Source of the DNA: Methanothermococcus sp.
GTDB lineage: Archaea > AGJL01 > Methanococci > Methanococcales > Methanococcaceae
DNA: 54,559 bases
Assembly: GCF_015523155.1 (NCBI RefSeq)
Contig: NZ_WAKW01000049.1
Coordinates: forward strand, 1 to 54,559
Direction of reading: 5' to 3'
Below, piece by piece: positions 30,086-39,978 of the stretch (positions within the stretch are counted from its first letter, which is position 1; each line of letters starts with the position of its first letter). The notes beneath the pieces are model-generated. The model searched no databases. It saw only the letters and a program-made list of their open reading frames with translations, and was not told where the DNA came from. Both the position numbers and the translations under genes were made by a program.

Positions 30086-30880
30086 ATGAAAATAGCTTTG
30101 GTGTTTGACTGTTCGGGAACACTTGTGCGTGTTAAACGAATTATTAAGGAGGTGGATTCTCAGAAATTTTTATGCGATAATCAAACAGTGGATATTGTAG
30201 ATGAAAAAAAGGGGAGAGCATTAATTATTATAAAGGAAAATATTAATTTAATGGAATTAAATCCTGAAATTCCCATAGCAGATTTACTTAGTAGAACAGA
30301 ATGGGGAATATCATACTGTAATCCTCCAATAATTAAAGAAAATATTTTAAAAGACAGAAAAACTAAACTAAAAGAACTACAAGACCCAGTAAGCATATTG
30401 GATAGATTTGAGATAGGGACGGACTACGGGTATGCAGTAATTGTTGATACTATAAAAGGTAAAATAGAATATACCATAACCACGGGGGGCTGTATCTTTC
30501 CAGAAGTGCCTGAAACTATTAAAAAATTAAAGGAAATGAAAATAAAGGTTTTTGTAGCATCTGGGGATAGCAAGCATGCCGTTGAAAAGTTAAGTGAATT
30601 GATTGGAGTAAATAAAAAATATATTATGCCTGAGGCACACCAAAATCTCAAAAAGGAATTGATAGTGAATTTAAAAAAAGAAGGTTATAAAGTAATTATG
30701 GTAGGTGATGCCTCCAACGATGTTCCGGCAATGCTTGAAAGTGATTTATCTGTGATTACCCTTCAAAATGGAAATGTTTCAAAAAAGGCATTGGATGTTG
30801 CGGATATAAAGATAGAAAACATTAGGGAAATTATAAATGTAGTTGAAGAGTTCAAAAAAATAGAACAGAATAAAAAATAA
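30086..30880 (+). CDS. HAD-superfamily phosphatase (soluble P-type ATPase-like)
   Basis: ALVFDCSGTLV, VFVASGDSKHA, MVGDASNDVPAM. Confidence 0.85.
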   Translation: MKIALVFDCSGTLVRVKRIIKEVDSQKFLCDNQTVDIVDEKKGRALIIIKENINLMELNPEIPIADLLSRTEWGISYCNPPIIKENILKDRKTKLKELQDPVSILDRFEIGTDYGYAVIVDTIKGKIEYTITTGGCIFPEVPETIKKLKEMKIKVFVASGDSKHAVEKLSELIGVNKKYIMPEAHQNLKKELIVNLKKEGYKVIMVGDASNDVPAMLESDLSVITLQNGNVSKKALDVADIKIENIREIINVVEEFKKIEQNKK

Positions 30881-30908
30881 AAAATAATAAAATAGAATAG
30901 TATATTAA

Positions 30909-32123
30909 TTAGAATGTTTTTATTTCTCCTTCTATTATTTTGTCTCTAACCTCTGTAATGTTGTTCAACCATTTTTCTGCTATTTCTTTTGCTTTTGGTT
31001 CGATATCTTTTAAATCGTAGCCATCTTCTATAATAATTTCAATATCTAGAATTTTTGGCTCGTTTATTGGTTTTCCTATCTGGCTAAGTATTCTTACATA
31101 GCACTCTTTTACCCCATCGAGCTCAGCAACATCATTTGCAATTAAGTTTGCTAATATGTTGTATATCTTCCCAATATGGTTTATGGGATTCTTACCACTT
31201 GTAGCTTCCATACTCATAGGTCTAAATGGCGTAATTAATCCATTTGCCCTGTTTCCTCTTCCAACGGAACCATCATCTCCCATTTCTGCTGATGTTCCTG
31301 TTACTGTTAAGAATATACAGTCATCGGTGTCTGCTGTATTTATGCATACTTCAACTTCATAGCCATTGGCAAGTTTTTTTGCCAGTTCTTCAACTTTTGC
31401 CTTTGCCTTTTCTTTTACTTCATTGTATTCTTCAACTGAATTTACATATTTATCCACAACTGCCATGGCAATTGTTAATGTAATTTTTTTACCTTCTCTC
31501 AACCCCATAACTTTTATATCCTCTCCAACAGCAGGAAGCTCCTTCTTCAACTCATCACTGTTCAAAAGTTTTTCAGTTTCAAAAACGAGTTTTTCCGTAA
31601 TACTGAATGGAGCATGACCTACCCCAAATGATGTATCGTTTGCCAGTGGGATGTCTGTTTTTTGTCTTTCAAACACCTCCACTAAATCCACGGAGCCCTG
31701 CCCGATTCTGCAATCTACAACAACATCCTTTTCTAAATTAACATTTCTCAAAACTTTTTTCAAATAATCCCTTGCTGCATTTACTGCAACGGTTCCAACT
31801 GGAAGTTTTACTGTTTCGCCTTTCTCCCTGTCAAATACTTCCATGGTAGCCCTACCTGACAAAAGAATATATATTGGGCTCACCATATGACCTCCTCCTA
31901 ATTTCGGGTAGGCATAACCACCAACGAGCTCTACCTGGTCTGTATTGTGGTGAAGTATTGTTCCCATCTTTTCCTTGTACATTTTACATAATGCCGCACT
32001 TACACTTTCTGCTATACCATCACAGATACTATCTGGATGTCCCAATCCTTTTCTTTCTACAATTTCTGTTGGTCTTTCTTCTATTGGTGTAATATCCAAT
32101 TTTTTAACTACTATATTTGCCAA
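30909..32123 (-). CDS. mat: Archaeal S-adenosylmethionine synthetase
   Basis: [65 protein letters not shown]. Confidence 0.97.
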   Translation of the reverse strand: MANIVVKKLDITPIEERPTEIVERKGLGHPDSICDGIAESVSAALCKMYKEKMGTILHHNTDQVELVGGYAYPKLGGGHMVSPIYILLSGRATMEVFDREKGETVKLPVGTVAVNAARDYLKKVLRNVNLEKDVVVDCRIGQGSVDLVEVFERQKTDIPLANDTSFGVGHAPFSITEKLVFETEKLLNSDELKKELPAVGEDIKVMGLREGKKITLTIAMAVVDKYVNSVEEYNEVKEKAKAKVEELAKKLANGYEVEVCINTADTDDCIFLTVTGTSAEMGDDGSVGRGNRANGLITPFRPMSMEATSGKNPINHIGKIYNILANLIANDVAELDGVKECYVRILSQIGKPINEPKILDIEIIIEDGYDLKDIEPKAKEIAEKWLNNITEVRDKIIEGEIKTF

Positions 32124-32205
32124 TTACATCACCTAAAATATTAATAAATTAAATTTTATATACACTACCTTAAAATTAAGCCATAAAATATAATAAAAAA
32201 TATAT

Positions 32206-32259
32206 TATTTAACTCTTGCGGGCGAGAAGTCTCCTTCCGAAAAGGAGGAGTAATTCACT
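32206..32259 (+). mobile_element. IS200/IS605-type right-end-like hairpin relic
   Basis: TTTAACTCTTGCGGGCGAGAAGTCTCCTTCCGAAAAGGAGGAGTAATTCAC; CTCCTTCC/GGAAGGAG-like stem. Confidence 0.5.
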
Positions 32260-32347
32260 AATTTCTATTATTCTATTATCCTATTAGTATATTCCTCTTT
32301 TTCTACCTTTTTTATCCTACCTATGCTTTATGTGCTCTTTATATCTG

Positions 32348-33649
32348 TTATATGTTTTTATTATATATTTTTATAAGCATTTCTACCTTTTTGATTACAT
32401 CCACTGAATCATGACCAAGCACTCGTATCATCGGCTCCTTTCCATCTCCGCCTCTATCGTATATTATATCCGGAGCTCCTCCAAACTTTTCACATGCAAA
32501 TTTTGTCCCCCATTCCATTGAAGATACATTTTCTGGTTCGTCTTTTCTGTTGAAGGATGACACGGTGAAACCGCAATCTTCATTTTCAAGGATATTGACA
32601 AGTTTTTTAGAATATCTTATATTCATACAGCTTCTTATTTTAGGGTCAAAAGAGTTTGCCGCAAGTATTATTTTTGATATATGCTCCGAAGCTCCAAACT
32701 CTATATCTCCAACAACATAAAATCTTTCAGAGCTCATGCCATTATTTGCAATTCCTCCAAGTTTGTTTTTTATAATCCTCCCGGTTAATGCCGCAATATC
32801 TTTATAGCTCTTTGGAAGAACAAGCCCTTCTGCAATATTTGAGCCAACTTCTGGGATAAAATCTTCAAAATCCATCTTTTTTAACAAATAAATGGCATAA
32901 TTAAGGTTTTTTATAACTCTTTCTTTATTTATATAGGTTGGATTTGAGTTATAGCCGTATTTTGTTTTATTGGCATAAATTACAGAAGACAATACCACAT
33001 TCTTTGCCTCCTTAATGGCATGGACAATATCATATCCCTTTGCCATAAAGGAAGCAATTGCGGAAGAAAAAACACATCCTGTCCCATGAACCTCTTTATT
33101 TATCTTTTTTCCTTTAAATATTCTTAATTCTTTGTTGTTATATAAAAGCCTGTCATCTGTTCCAGTGATTAATATATAACTATTGTTATTTTTTAGTTTT
33201 TCATACTCATCAAAATTCTTTATTATGCTATATTCTTCATTATTTGGTGTAATTATATGGGATTTTTCAAATAATTTGAAATATTTTGCAATTAATTCGT
33301 TATCTATAAAATCGTATCCTGTGGTAGATTTTAGAACTGGGTCACAAATAATTTTAAAATCGTATTCTTTTTGGTATTTTAGTATTAAATTTAGGGCATC
33401 ATTATTCAATACGCCAGTTTTTACAATAGATACTTCAAAATCTTCAAAAATAGCATTTAGCTGATTTTCTATTTCTTCCTTTGGCAAATCAATTTTATTA
33501 TATAATTTTAAATTGTTCTGTGGGATTATGGCAGTAATTGCCGTTAATGGATTACAACCTAGCACTTTAATTGTTTTTGCATCTGCAACAATGCCTGCTC
33601 CTCCTGTTGGGTCATATCCGCCTATTGATAGCACATTAAACTGTTTCAA
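32348..33649 (-). CDS. thiDN: Bifunctional hydroxymethylpyrimidine kinase / thiamine-phosphate synthase (ThiD-ThiN)
   Basis: SIGGYDPTGGAGIVADAKTI, GTGCVFSSAIASF; C-terminal ThiN EWGTKFACEKFGGAPDIIYDRGGDGKEPMIRVLG. Confidence 0.93.
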   Translation of the reverse strand: MKQFNVLSIGGYDPTGGAGIVADAKTIKVLGCNPLTAITAIIPQNNLKLYNKIDLPKEEIENQLNAIFEDFEVSIVKTGVLNNDALNLILKYQKEYDFKIICDPVLKSTTGYDFIDNELIAKYFKLFEKSHIITPNNEEYSIIKNFDEYEKLKNNNSYILITGTDDRLLYNNKELRIFKGKKINKEVHGTGCVFSSAIASFMAKGYDIVHAIKEAKNVVLSSVIYANKTKYGYNSNPTYINKERVIKNLNYAIYLLKKMDFEDFIPEVGSNIAEGLVLPKSYKDIAALTGRIIKNKLGGIANNGMSSERFYVVGDIEFGASEHISKIILAANSFDPKIRSCMNIRYSKKLVNILENEDCGFTVSSFNRKDEPENVSSMEWGTKFACEKFGGAPDIIYDRGGDGKEPMIRVLGHDSVDVIKKVEMLIKIYNKNI

Positions 33650-33744
33650 AAAATCACCGTATTATGTCATATTATTATATCATATTGTATTTATGTCATA
33701 TTTCCTACTGTATTCAAGTAATAGTTAGTATAAATGTTGTATTA

Positions 33745-34533
33745 TTATAATTCATCAATAAAAACTATTTCACTATTCCCATTTTCTTTAAGCCAATTGA
33801 TTAATTTTTCAGCATACTGCAACTTTTTTATTTTAATATCATCTGCCTTTTCAATATCATTTTTTAAATAAGGTCTGGAATATTTGGTAGTGTATTCTCC
33901 AAAGTCCATGCCACATAATATTATCCTTTTAGCTCCAAAATGCTCTGCAAAAAAACAGCATCTATCCCCGTCTGTGAATCCACCATAATTTATAAGATAG
34001 GGAATATCCTTTGGAACCTGGGAGCTCCCAATAATATTTTTTAATCTACATACATGGTTTTTTATATTGTCCATGTTATCGCCATGGGCATGAACCACAA
34101 CAACAGAACCTCTTTCGTTGCTTTCAAATATTGAGTTTAAATCACCATCTAAATCTGAAACGATTATATCTGGAACAATATTTTCTTCCAATAGTGCCTT
34201 TGTAGCACCATCTGCTGATATTATTATGTAATTTTTGTTTTTGTATTTATTGCCATTTTCTTTATTATTATTTTTTTTATCGTTTTCATTAATATAATTA
34301 CTTTCAATTAATTCCTTTACAATTTTAGCATGCTTTTTTAAAGATGGTCCAGCTCCAAAAACATAAACATCTTTGTTTTTTATCAATTCATCCATATTAT
34401 TTAATGGAATATTATTTTTTATATCTCTTATTATATCACTTAGCATTAAGGCACTTTTTAAATCATCCTCTTTACTAAATCCAAAATCCTCCATAATTTC
34501 ATTGTATAATGGCTCCCATTCTCTTAATTCCAT
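33745..34533 (-). CDS. mptE: 6-hydroxymethyl-7,8-dihydropterin pyrophosphokinase, archaeal MptE/DUF115
   Basis: VFGAGPSLKKH, IVSDLDGD, VVVHAHGDNMD, NYGGFTDGDRCCFFAEHFGAKRIILCGMDFGE. Confidence 0.93.
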   Translation of the reverse strand: MELREWEPLYNEIMEDFGFSKEDDLKSALMLSDIIRDIKNNIPLNNMDELIKNKDVYVFGAGPSLKKHAKIVKELIESNYINENDKKNNNKENGNKYKNKNYIIISADGATKALLEENIVPDIIVSDLDGDLNSIFESNERGSVVVVHAHGDNMDNIKNHVCRLKNIIGSSQVPKDIPYLINYGGFTDGDRCCFFAEHFGAKRIILCGMDFGEYTTKYSRPYLKNDIEKADDIKIKKLQYAEKLINWLKENGNSEIVFIDEL

Positions 34534-34566
34534 AGTATCATCTTTTTTTATTTGATTATTAAGTTA

Positions 34567-35283
34567 TTATTTGATTATATGAATTATCTCGTCCTTTGAT
34601 TTTACAACAACATTTTTAACATATTCTTTTGCAATCTTCCCGAGCTCTACAAGTTCATTTGTTGTGGGTTCTCTCATCTTTTTATATTCCTCTTTCCAAG
34701 CATGTTCTCTGTCAAACTGCTGAATTGTGTATAAATCACAGTCCTTTACAGTTTTGGCTATTTCTGTTATATCCCTCTCATCCATTATATCAGGTATAAA
34801 TGTTGTTCTACATTCAATAAAAACATTATTTTTTTTACAGTAGTTTAGGAGCTCCGGTGTATTTTTTTTTATCTCTTCCCCGTCATAGTCTGTAATACTT
34901 TTGTATTTTTCAAAGGCACATTTTACATCAAGGGCAATATAGTCTATTAGTTTATTATCTATTAAATCCTTTACAACTTCAATATTTGTCCCATTTGTGT
35001 CCAGTTTTACTGAGAAACCTTCTTTTTTTGCAATAATGCAGAGTTCTTTTAAATCATTGGGTTGAAGTGTTGGCTCCCCTCCGCTTATTACTATTGCCTC
35101 TGCAAACATTAAATCTATATTTTTAAATACCTCCTCGGGAGTCATCTCATAGATGTTTTCCATCATATGTTTATAGTTATGACAGTACCCACATTTCATA
35201 TTACAACCACTCATAAAAACAACAGCAGAGCATTTTTTTGGATAATCTATTGTTGATACATCTATAATTCCAAAAAGTTTCAT
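34567..35283 (-). CDS. Anaerobic ribonucleoside-triphosphate reductase activating protein-like radical SAM enzyme
   Basis: DYPKKCSAVVFMSGCNMKCGYCHN (CxxxCxxC), SGGEPTLQP. Confidence 0.9.
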   Translation of the reverse strand: MKLFGIIDVSTIDYPKKCSAVVFMSGCNMKCGYCHNYKHMMENIYEMTPEEVFKNIDLMFAEAIVISGGEPTLQPNDLKELCIIAKKEGFSVKLDTNGTNIEVVKDLIDNKLIDYIALDVKCAFEKYKSITDYDGEEIKKNTPELLNYCKKNNVFIECRTTFIPDIMDERDITEIAKTVKDCDLYTIQQFDREHAWKEEYKKMREPTTNELVELGKIAKEYVKNVVVKSKDEIIHIIK

Positions 35284-35465
35284 ATTATCACATTTATTTT
35301 TTTGTTTATTCCTTTTAATTTTTTTAATTTATTTATCTCATCTTAATAATTATCTTCAAATTTTTTATTATAAAATATACACTTGCTTATTTATTTTGCA
35401 CCTATGGGATAAATATATATTGTAGATTAAAGTTATTATATTTACAATATATAAGCGGTGGTTAA

Positions 35466-36299
35466 ATGGAGATAAAAATTCTTGTTGATGATATAGCATA
35501 CAAAAGATACTTTGCTCAGCATGGATTGTCAATAATCGTAAAAACAGAGGATAAAAAAATACTATTTGATGTAGGTCAAAATCCCTATGTTTTAAATAAG
35601 AACTTAGAGCTCATGGGTGAAGATGATAATTTTGACTGTATAGTTATAAGTCATGGACATTACGACCATACCGATGGATTGACATATTTTATGGATAAAT
35701 ATAAAAACAAAAAGTCTGACATGGACATTCCTATATATATTCATCCAGACGCTTTTCTTGATAGATATTCTAAAAATAAAAGATACATAGGAATCGATAA
35801 GAATATAAAAGAATTTTTAAAGAATTATGGACATTTGAAATTGGTAAATGAACCGTATTTTGAAGATAATATGATAATATCTGGAAAGGTTGAAAGAAAT
35901 AATCCATACGAACCAGAAATATTTTATAAATTAATGAATAACTGTAATGAATATAATAACAGTAATAACAGCAATAGCAATTTTAAAATCGACAGTGTAA
36001 ATGATGACATGTTTATAATAGTTGATGATGTGGTAATTACCGGATGCTCTCACAGTGGAATTATAAATGTAATAGAATATGCCAAAAAGATAAACAAAAA
36101 TAAAATCAGGGGAGTTATTGGGGGTTTCCATTTGGTTGTGTCTTCAAGTGAATATATAAACACAGTTTATGAATACCTAAATAACAGCGATTTAGAATTT
36201 ATAATGCCCATACACTGCACAGGGTTCAATGCCATGAAGGTTTTAAGTGAGCTCGACAATTTTATTTATGGTCATGTTGGAAAAGTAATGGAATTATAA
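35466..36299 (+). CDS. MBL-fold metallo-hydrolase, dihydropterin/RFA-P synthase-like family
   Basis: ISHGHYDHTDGL, VITGCSHSGIINVIEYA, IMPIHCTGFNAM. Confidence 0.88.
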   Translation: MEIKILVDDIAYKRYFAQHGLSIIVKTEDKKILFDVGQNPYVLNKNLELMGEDDNFDCIVISHGHYDHTDGLTYFMDKYKNKKSDMDIPIYIHPDAFLDRYSKNKRYIGIDKNIKEFLKNYGHLKLVNEPYFEDNMIISGKVERNNPYEPEIFYKLMNNCNEYNNSNNSNSNFKIDSVNDDMFIIVDDVVITGCSHSGIINVIEYAKKINKNKIRGVIGGFHLVVSSSEYINTVYEYLNNSDLEFIMPIHCTGFNAMKVLSELDNFIYGHVGKVMEL

Positions 36300-36334
36300 T
36301 TGAAAATAATTAGACTTGTAGAATATGTGAAATT

Positions 36335-37576
36335 ATGGCATTTAAATCAAGAATATGTTCCATATGCAAGGGAAGGAAATTATTATGTGGTAAATCAAAA
36401 TGTCCCACACTTGAAAAACTTAGGGCATTTAATGATATTAAACAAAAATTCGATAAAAAATTAAATAAAAACGAAATATTTGGAGCTTCACCACCCTCAA
36501 TATTCGTAGGGGAATTCAACTACCCAAATGTAAGAATGGCTCCCCTTGTTCCACCAATAGGTGGAGATACATCATTCTTAGACAGCCCATTGAAATGGGA
36601 AAATAAATCCATAAAGGCAATTATAAAATACCGCTCCATGCTTGTAATGGGTGAAACCAAACATATCAATGTGGATATATGCAAAAATAGCAAACTATCC
36701 AAGATATTGGAGTTAATACAAGAGCTCGCCATGGCAGTAAAACCGGTTGATAGCGAAATTACATTAAAACGCAAACCATCATTTGATATTGTCCCAAGCG
36801 GGTTTGCCCCTCCAATATCTCCAAAAGGTGATTTATTAAAATTTAGCATAGCAGAAAATCCTAAAATACCTTCAAAAAGTGATTATATTGTAAATGATGA
36901 ATTAAAGGCAGTAGATTCGATAATATCTTTATACAATTATGGATTTGATGAATACTACATAGTAAAGCTTCTGTCAGCAGGTCTTTTGGGCATAAATAAA
37001 AAACTGGTTCCTACTCGGTGGAGCATTACAGGAGTTCAGGACACCATTGGGAGATATTTAACAAAAAAGATAATTGATTATCCTCCAATAAATGACTATG
37101 AGGTTTATTACAATGAATTTCTTGGAAATAGATATGCAATATTGTTGATACCTGATTATTATGCATATGAGCTCATGGAAGTTTGGGAAAAGGGAGCTCT
37201 CTTTGGATGCGATAATCCACCAGTTTTGGGAGATTATGAAGATTTAAAAACAAATGGATATGCAAAAGAAACCACTGGTGCATTTTATGCCTCTCGTTTA
37301 AGTGTTCTCGAATATTTAAATGAAAGGAAGAGACAAAGTAAAATTGTTGTATTTAGAGAAATTACCTCAGATTATTATGCACCGGTGGGTGTGTGGCAGG
37401 TAAGGACAGGTATCAAAAAAAGTTTTGATAAAGGAGTCTTTAAATTTAACACATTGGAAGAAGCTCTAAGTAAAATTGATGAGTTATTAAATAATCCTCT
37501 TGAAAGATATAGGTTAAAAAGTAGGATATTAACAAAAGACAGGCAAATGCGTATTGATGAGTTTATATATTTATAA
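36335..37576 (+). CDS. Nre-family DNA repair protein with C-terminal PIP-like motif
   Basis: CSICKGRKLLCGKSKC zinc motif, GASPPSIFVGEFNYPNVRMAPLVPP, C-term RQMRIDEFIYL. Confidence 0.9.
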   Translation: MAFKSRICSICKGRKLLCGKSKCPTLEKLRAFNDIKQKFDKKLNKNEIFGASPPSIFVGEFNYPNVRMAPLVPPIGGDTSFLDSPLKWENKSIKAIIKYRSMLVMGETKHINVDICKNSKLSKILELIQELAMAVKPVDSEITLKRKPSFDIVPSGFAPPISPKGDLLKFSIAENPKIPSKSDYIVNDELKAVDSIISLYNYGFDEYYIVKLLSAGLLGINKKLVPTRWSITGVQDTIGRYLTKKIIDYPPINDYEVYYNEFLGNRYAILLIPDYYAYELMEVWEKGALFGCDNPPVLGDYEDLKTNGYAKETTGAFYASRLSVLEYLNERKRQSKIVVFREITSDYYAPVGVWQVRTGIKKSFDKGVFKFNTLEEALSKIDELLNNPLERYRLKSRILTKDRQMRIDEFIYL

Positions 37577-37804
37577 GATTTTAAATTAAATTTTCGTTAT
37601 TTTTAAATGAGCTCACATATAGGAGCTCCTATTTTATATCTATTAAAAATTTTACAAGGGTATAAAAATGTTATAAAAATATAATCCCATTTGGCATCAA
37701 CCACTTTTAGTAGTCCTTTAAATTTTCCATAGGTATTTTATATAAAAGAGCCATAATTTAAATTAGGACTTAAAAATAACGCTAAATAAAACATTAAAGC
37801 ATGA

Positions 37805-37889
37805 CGCGGAGGCCGAGATTTGAACTCGGGTTGGGCAAAGCCCAACGGGATTAGCAGTCCCGCGCCGTACCAGGCTGGGCCACCTCCGC
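37805..37889 (-). tRNA. tRNA-Ser(GCT)
   Basis: Reverse complement GCGGAGGTGGCCCAGCCTGGTACGGCGCGGGACTGCTAATCCCG...GAGTTCAAATCTCGGCCTCCGC(G); anticodon loop CTGCTAA, long variable arm. Confidence 0.94.
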
Positions 37890-37986
37890 ATATTAACATA
37901 AATCCTAAAAGTGTATTATAATATATATACTTTTCTATTTTTCATATTATTAAATCTCTACTATTAAATCTAAAAATAGAATATAA

Positions 37987-38511
<525 letters not shown>

Positions 38512-38532
38512 TATTTAAAATAATAAAATATT

Positions 38533-39063
38533 TTATTTTCTTTGATTTTTGGTGTATTTGATTATTTCTTTTAATTTTTTGTAGGCAGTTTCAAGGTCGT
38601 TATTATTCACATATACCTTTAATTCCATAAATTGAGTTTCAATATATGGATGATATAAATCGTTTTTAATAAGGTATTCTTTATATTCATACATTAATGA
38701 GGTGAGCTCCTCCTTTTTCATTTCAATTTTTATTTTATTTATTTCATCCTTTACATTAGTAAATATTGTGCTCTTTGGTAAATTTAACATACTTGCTATT
38801 TTGTTTATCGAATACCCTTCTCTATACAATTCCAGTATTTCTTTTTTTATATCTTCATCTATCTTTTTACTCCTGCCCCTTTTGTCGTTTTCCACCTCTA
38901 CAATTATGTGGTTCTTTCTCATAAATTCAATTTTATATGTCATCTTCGGGCTGTTGTATATGCTGTTCGGCAGTTTAACTACGACCATGCCATTTTTTGC
39001 CTTTTCCACAAGTTCATTTATTTCATCCCATCTTAAAAAATGGTGAAATTTTAATTCAATCAT
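38533..39063 (-). CDS. Helix-turn-helix (resolvase-like HTH) protein of unknown function
   Basis: KKEILELYREGYSINKIASMLNLPKSTIFTNV HTH. Confidence 0.7.
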   Translation of the reverse strand: MIELKFHHFLRWDEINELVEKAKNGMVVVKLPNSIYNSPKMTYKIEFMRKNHIIVEVENDKRGRSKKIDEDIKKEILELYREGYSINKIASMLNLPKSTIFTNVKDEINKIKIEMKKEELTSLMYEYKEYLIKNDLYHPYIETQFMELKVYVNNNDLETAYKKLKEIIKYTKNQRK

Positions 39064-39286
39064 TAAAATTACCTTTGATTATTATTTTTATGTTTATTAT
39101 CCATTGTTTATTTTTACTATTATCACTTTTAACATCTTCTAAAATTTAAACATACGTTTATTATTATAAATAAATTTATAGTTATCATATTATTATATAT
39201 TTAACTATAACTATATTTTTTAATGTTTATATATTAATACAATTTCTAAAAAAATAACTGTTTTGGTTCAGAAATTTTTTACCAAT

Positions 39287-39313
39287 TGTTGCCTTATGTA
39301 TCGTAAGGCAACA
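39287..39313. repeat. Perfect 10-bp inverted repeat, 7-nt spacer, upstream of the tyrosine recombinase
   Basis: TGTTGCCTTA tgtatcg TAAGGCAACA. Confidence 0.85.
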
Positions 39314-39355
39314 TTTTATATATGAGCTCCATAATATACCTATACTGGTGATAAT

Positions 39356-39970
39356 ATGGTGGAATTTAAATTAAATAAAAGAAATGATAGGTCGTGGGAT
39401 AAAGGTCTGGATTTTGATAACACATATCGTCTATTTGAAAGAGACATTGCGAAAATAAGGGAAAAACTAAACAATGGAATAGTTTATAAAAAAGACATTA
39501 AACGCCTTGCTTATTTAACCATTGCCCTATTTCAACTTAGAAACGGATGCAGGATTGGAGAGGCAATTGAGGGCATGATTTTAATATGTAAAAATAACAA
39601 TTTAAATTGGGACAAGCCCATTGAAGTTAGAGTTAAGGTGGAGAAAACAAAAAAAACAGTATCATATAGGGACATGGTTCTTCCATCTATAATTAAAAGG
39701 GAAGATATTGAATTAATAAGGGATGTAGTTTTAAATTTGGAAAATGCCAAAAGACCAAGAATGAGAATATACACTTGGTTAAAAAATCACTATGGAATAA
39801 ATACACATTCTTTAAGGTATGCATTTATTACTAAATATGCAGTAATGAACACATCACCACAGTTAATAGCAAAAATGACTGGTCATGTGAATTTAAACCA
39901 TATTATTACATATACACAAGAGAAGGTGGCAAAACAAATGTTATATGATTTGGAAAAGCATATAAAATAA
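39356..39970 (+). CDS. Minimal tyrosine recombinase / integrase
   Basis: RNGCRIGEAIEG (box I Arg), THSLRYAFIT (HxxR), MTGHVNLNHIITYTQ (GH..Y). Confidence 0.9.
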   Translation: MVEFKLNKRNDRSWDKGLDFDNTYRLFERDIAKIREKLNNGIVYKKDIKRLAYLTIALFQLRNGCRIGEAIEGMILICKNNNLNWDKPIEVRVKVEKTKKTVSYRDMVLPSIIKREDIELIRDVVLNLENAKRPRMRIYTWLKNHYGINTHSLRYAFITKYAVMNTSPQLIAKMTGHVNLNHIITYTQEKVAKQMLYDLEKHIK

Positions 39971-39978
39971 ATTAAATA

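Noticed and set aside
31156-31617. Overlapping plus-strand ORFs opposite the SAM synthetase gene
   Set aside because: Antisense shadow ORFs; the SAM synthetase frame is unmistakable.
39356-39970. Integrase as evidence of a full integrated virus in this window
   Set aside because: Neighbours on both sides (nadM, MJ1487-like radical SAM, hypE) are chromosomal core genes; no capsid, replication or att-bounded block seen.
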